Source: an uncultured Colwellia sp.
Lineage (GTDB): Bacteria > Pseudomonadota > Gammaproteobacteria > Enterobacterales > Alteromonadaceae
NCBI GenBank assembly: GCA_913062815.1
Contig: CAJXWZ010000009.1
Coordinates: 1 to 64,000 of the forward strand
Direction: 5' to 3'
DNA length: 64,000 bases
The position numbers and the translations under genes are program-made. Positions 61,938-64,000 of this stretch are shown here, piece by piece. The first letter of the stretch is position 1; every line of letters begins with the position of its first letter. A model generated the notes under the pieces. That model searched no databases. It was not told where the DNA came from and was given only the letters and a program-made list of their open reading frames with translations.

Positions 61938-64000
61938 ATGTCTACAGCAATATCTTCACAAACATTACCTAAAAAGCGCAAAATATTAGTGACTTGTGCT
62001 TTGCCTTATGCCAATGGTTCGATTCATTTAGGCCACTTACTCGAGCATATTCAAACCGATATTTGGGTGCGTTTTCAGCGTATGCGCGGTCATGAAACCT
62101 ATTTTGTTTGTGCCGATGATGCTCATGGCACGCCAATTATGCTAAAAGCGCAAGAGCTAGGCATAACACCTGAAGAAATGATAAATGCTGTTCGTGAAGA
62201 GCATATGAATGATTTTGCTGACTTTCATATTAGTTTTGATAATTACCACTCAACGCATAGTGACGAAAATCGAGAGTTTGCTACCGAAATATATAACCGT
62301 TTGCATGCCAGTGGCCATATAAAAACGCGCACTATTTCACAACTTTTCGATCCTGAAAAAGAAATGTTCCTACCTGATAGGTTTATTAAAGGTACTTGTC
62401 CCAAATGTAAGTCCGAAGATCAAAATGGTGATAGTTGTGATGATTGTGGCGCAACGTATTCTCCAACAGAAGTATTAAACCCTCGTTCAGTAGTATCTGG
62501 TGCAACACCTGTTTTAAAAGATTCAGAGCATTACTTTTTTGATTTGCCTGCCTTTGAACAAATGTTGAAAGATTGGACCCGTAGCGGTGCATTACAAGAA
62601 GAAATGGCCAATAAATTGGCTGAATGGTTTGAGCAAGGGCTTAGACAATGGGATATAAGCCGTGATGCGCCTTATTTTGGTTTTGAAATTCCCAATGCAC
62701 CTGGTAAGTTCTTCTATGTATGGTTAGATGCTCCTATTGGTTACATGGGTAGCTTCAAAAACTTGTGCAATAAAAATTCTAATATAGATTTTGACAGCTT
62801 CTGGGATGAAAAATCAGACGCTGAGCTTTATCACTTTATTGGTAAAGATATTATTTATTTCCACAGTCTGTTTTGGCCAGCGATGTTAGAAGGTGCTGGC
62901 TATCGTAAGCCCACTGCTGTTTACGCACATGGTTTCGTTACAGTAAACGGTGCTAAAATGTCTAAGTCTAAAGGGACATTTATTAAAGGTCGTACTTATT
63001 TAGAACATTTGAATCCAGAATACTTGCGTTATTATTATGCCGCTAAATTGACGCATCGCATTGATGATTTAGATTTAAACCTAGAAGACTTTGCTCAGCG
63101 GGTAAACTCGGACTTAGTAGGAAAAGTTGTTAATATTGCCTCGCGTTGTGCTAGTTTTATCACTAAACGTTTCGACGGTATGTTATCTACTACCGTTGAT
63201 GATAAAGACCTTGCTGATGAAGTAATGAATGCAGGCGATAGCATTGCGGCACTTTATGAAAGTCGCGATTTTGGCCGTGCTATGCGCGAAATAATGGCAC
63301 TAGCAGATAAAGTGAATGAATACATTGCCGTTAAAGAGCCGTGGCAATTAATCAAAGATGAAAGCAAACAACAAGAAGTACAGGATATCTGTTCTCTTGG
63401 CATCAATATGTTCCGTACTTTAATGATTTATTTAAAGCCCGTATTACCTGTGCTTGCTGACAGTACCGCAGCATTTTTAAATGATGAACTAGTATGGGAA
63501 GGTCATAAGAGCCTATTGACTGGACATAAAATTAATAAGTTTAAAGCTTTATTGCAACGTGTAGATATGGATAAGGTTAATGCCATGACCGATGCATCTA
63601 AAGAAAATTTAGCACCTTCGTCAATTGTTGAAAATAAAAAATCTAAAAAAACAGACAAAGCTAAGAATAAAACTAAAGCAGTAGATAATAGTGCAGCATT
63701 AGCGAACCCTATAGCAGTTGACCCTATTAGTGATGAAATACAGTTTGATGATTTTGCTAAAATTGATTTACGTATCGCTAAAATCATCAATGCAGAGCAT
63801 GTTGAAAAAGCGGATAAACTACTAAAATTAACACTATCGTTAGATGACAACGATACAGAAACCCGCCAGGTATTCGCTGGTATCAAATCAGCTTACCAAC
63901 CAGAAGATTTAATAGGAAAACATACCGTTATGGTCGCTAATTTAGCGCCTAGAAAAATGCGCTTTGGTATGTCAGAAGGCATGGTATTAGCTGCTGGCCC
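61938..64000 (+). CDS. metG: Methionyl-tRNA synthetase, cut by the window edge
   Basis: It charges methionine onto tRNA-Met, including the initiator. The frame is open from the ATG at 61938 to the window end (about 687 codons), so only the C-terminal part is missing. The class I HIGH region is in [15 protein letters not shown], the four-cysteine zinc site is [18 protein letters not shown], and the KMSKS loop is [10 protein letters not shown] Lys-rich linker and the C-terminal tRNA-binding domain ([20 protein letters not shown]) begin before the edge. It belongs to the long, dimeric E. coli type. Confidence 0.96.
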   Translation, partial: MSTAISSQTLPKKRKILVTCALPYANGSIHLGHLLEHIQTDIWVRFQRMRGHETYFVCADDAHGTPIMLKAQELGITPEEMINAVREEHMNDFADFHISFDNYHSTHSDENREFATEIYNRLHASGHIKTRTISQLFDPEKEMFLPDRFIKGTCPKCKSEDQNGDSCDDCGATYSPTEVLNPRSVVSGATPVLKDSEHYFFDLPAFEQMLKDWTRSGALQEEMANKLAEWFEQGLRQWDISRDAPYFGFEIPNAPGKFFYVWLDAPIGYMGSFKNLCNKNSNIDFDSFWDEKSDAELYHFIGKDIIYFHSLFWPAMLEGAGYRKPTAVYAHGFVTVNGAKMSKSKGTFIKGRTYLEHLNPEYLRYYYAAKLTHRIDDLDLNLEDFAQRVNSDLVGKVVNIASRCASFITKRFDGMLSTTVDDKDLADEVMNAGDSIAALYESRDFGRAMREIMALADKVNEYIAVKEPWQLIKDESKQQEVQDICSLGINMFRTLMIYLKPVLPVLADSTAAFLNDELVWEGHKSLLTGHKINKFKALLQRVDMDKVNAMTDASKENLAPSSIVENKKSKKTDKAKNKTKAVDNSAALANPIAVDPISDEIQFDDFAKIDLRIAKIINAEHVEKADKLLKLTLSLDDNDTETRQVFAGIKSAYQPEDLIGKHTVMVANLAPRKMRFGMSEGMVLAAG

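Noticed and set aside
61938-64000. Apparent lack of a stop codon in metG
   Set aside because: The frame is intact; the gene simply continues beyond the window.

Overview
The window looks like a chromosomal segment from a low-GC marine gammaproteobacterium of the order Alteromonadales, most likely Colwellia or a close relative (Colwelliaceae). This is inferred from the AT-rich composition, protein similarity to Shewanella/Vibrio-type housekeeping genes, the class GN sortase with its VIT/vWA partner, DUF5062 and DUF2835 proteins, and an AcnD/PrpF-type methylcitrate operon under a GntR regulator. No prophage, insertion sequence or CRISPR array is visible. The only mobile-looking item is one MITE-like repeat at 33706-33973.

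Layout. Positions 1-5980 hold a partial tRNA-Ser(UGA), a small membrane protein, the moxR / DUF58 / transglutaminase operon, and aroG (DAHP synthase). Positions 6188-20321 are mainly a nucleoside and deoxynucleoside use region: add, deoD, a small lipoprotein, deoB, udk, a NupC-type transporter, deoC of the DERA type, a two-module ALDH16-like aldehyde dehydrogenase, and tdk. A divergent argP/argO pair and a TonB-dependent receptor are embedded in it. Together these genes could take up nucleosides, split them to bases and (deoxy)ribose phosphate, cleave deoxyribose-5-phosphate to glyceraldehyde-3-phosphate and acetaldehyde, and oxidise the acetaldehyde. Positions 20343-23142 hold the sortase/target pair. 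Positions 23274-25141 hold DUF5062, a broken periplasmic binding protein gene and a TlpA-like thioredoxin.

Positions 25397-33183 carry asnB, pyrD and the large NAD-dependent glutamate dehydrogenase. Positions 33706-40991 contain the MITE and a four-gene minus-strand cluster (DUF1302, DUF1329, Ycf48-like propeller, RND permease) that looks like an uncharacterised envelope transport system. Positions 41400-50495 carry DUF2835, pepN, nhaC, prc, proQ, an unknown acidic protein, msrC and a SIMPL protein. Positions 50914-57678 are the complete methylcitrate cluster (GntR regulator, prpB, prpC, acnD, prpF) with two matching palindromic operators. Positions 57852-58877 are a tRNA operon (Ala-GGC and three Glu-UUC) with a canonical strong promoter and a terminator. 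The window ends with a ybhK homologue, dcd, mrp and metG; metG runs off the right edge.

Several start codons were moved from the longest possible reading frame to sites with a better Shine-Dalgarno sequence; the reason is given in each entry. All functional names rest on recognising protein families by eye. No database search was run.
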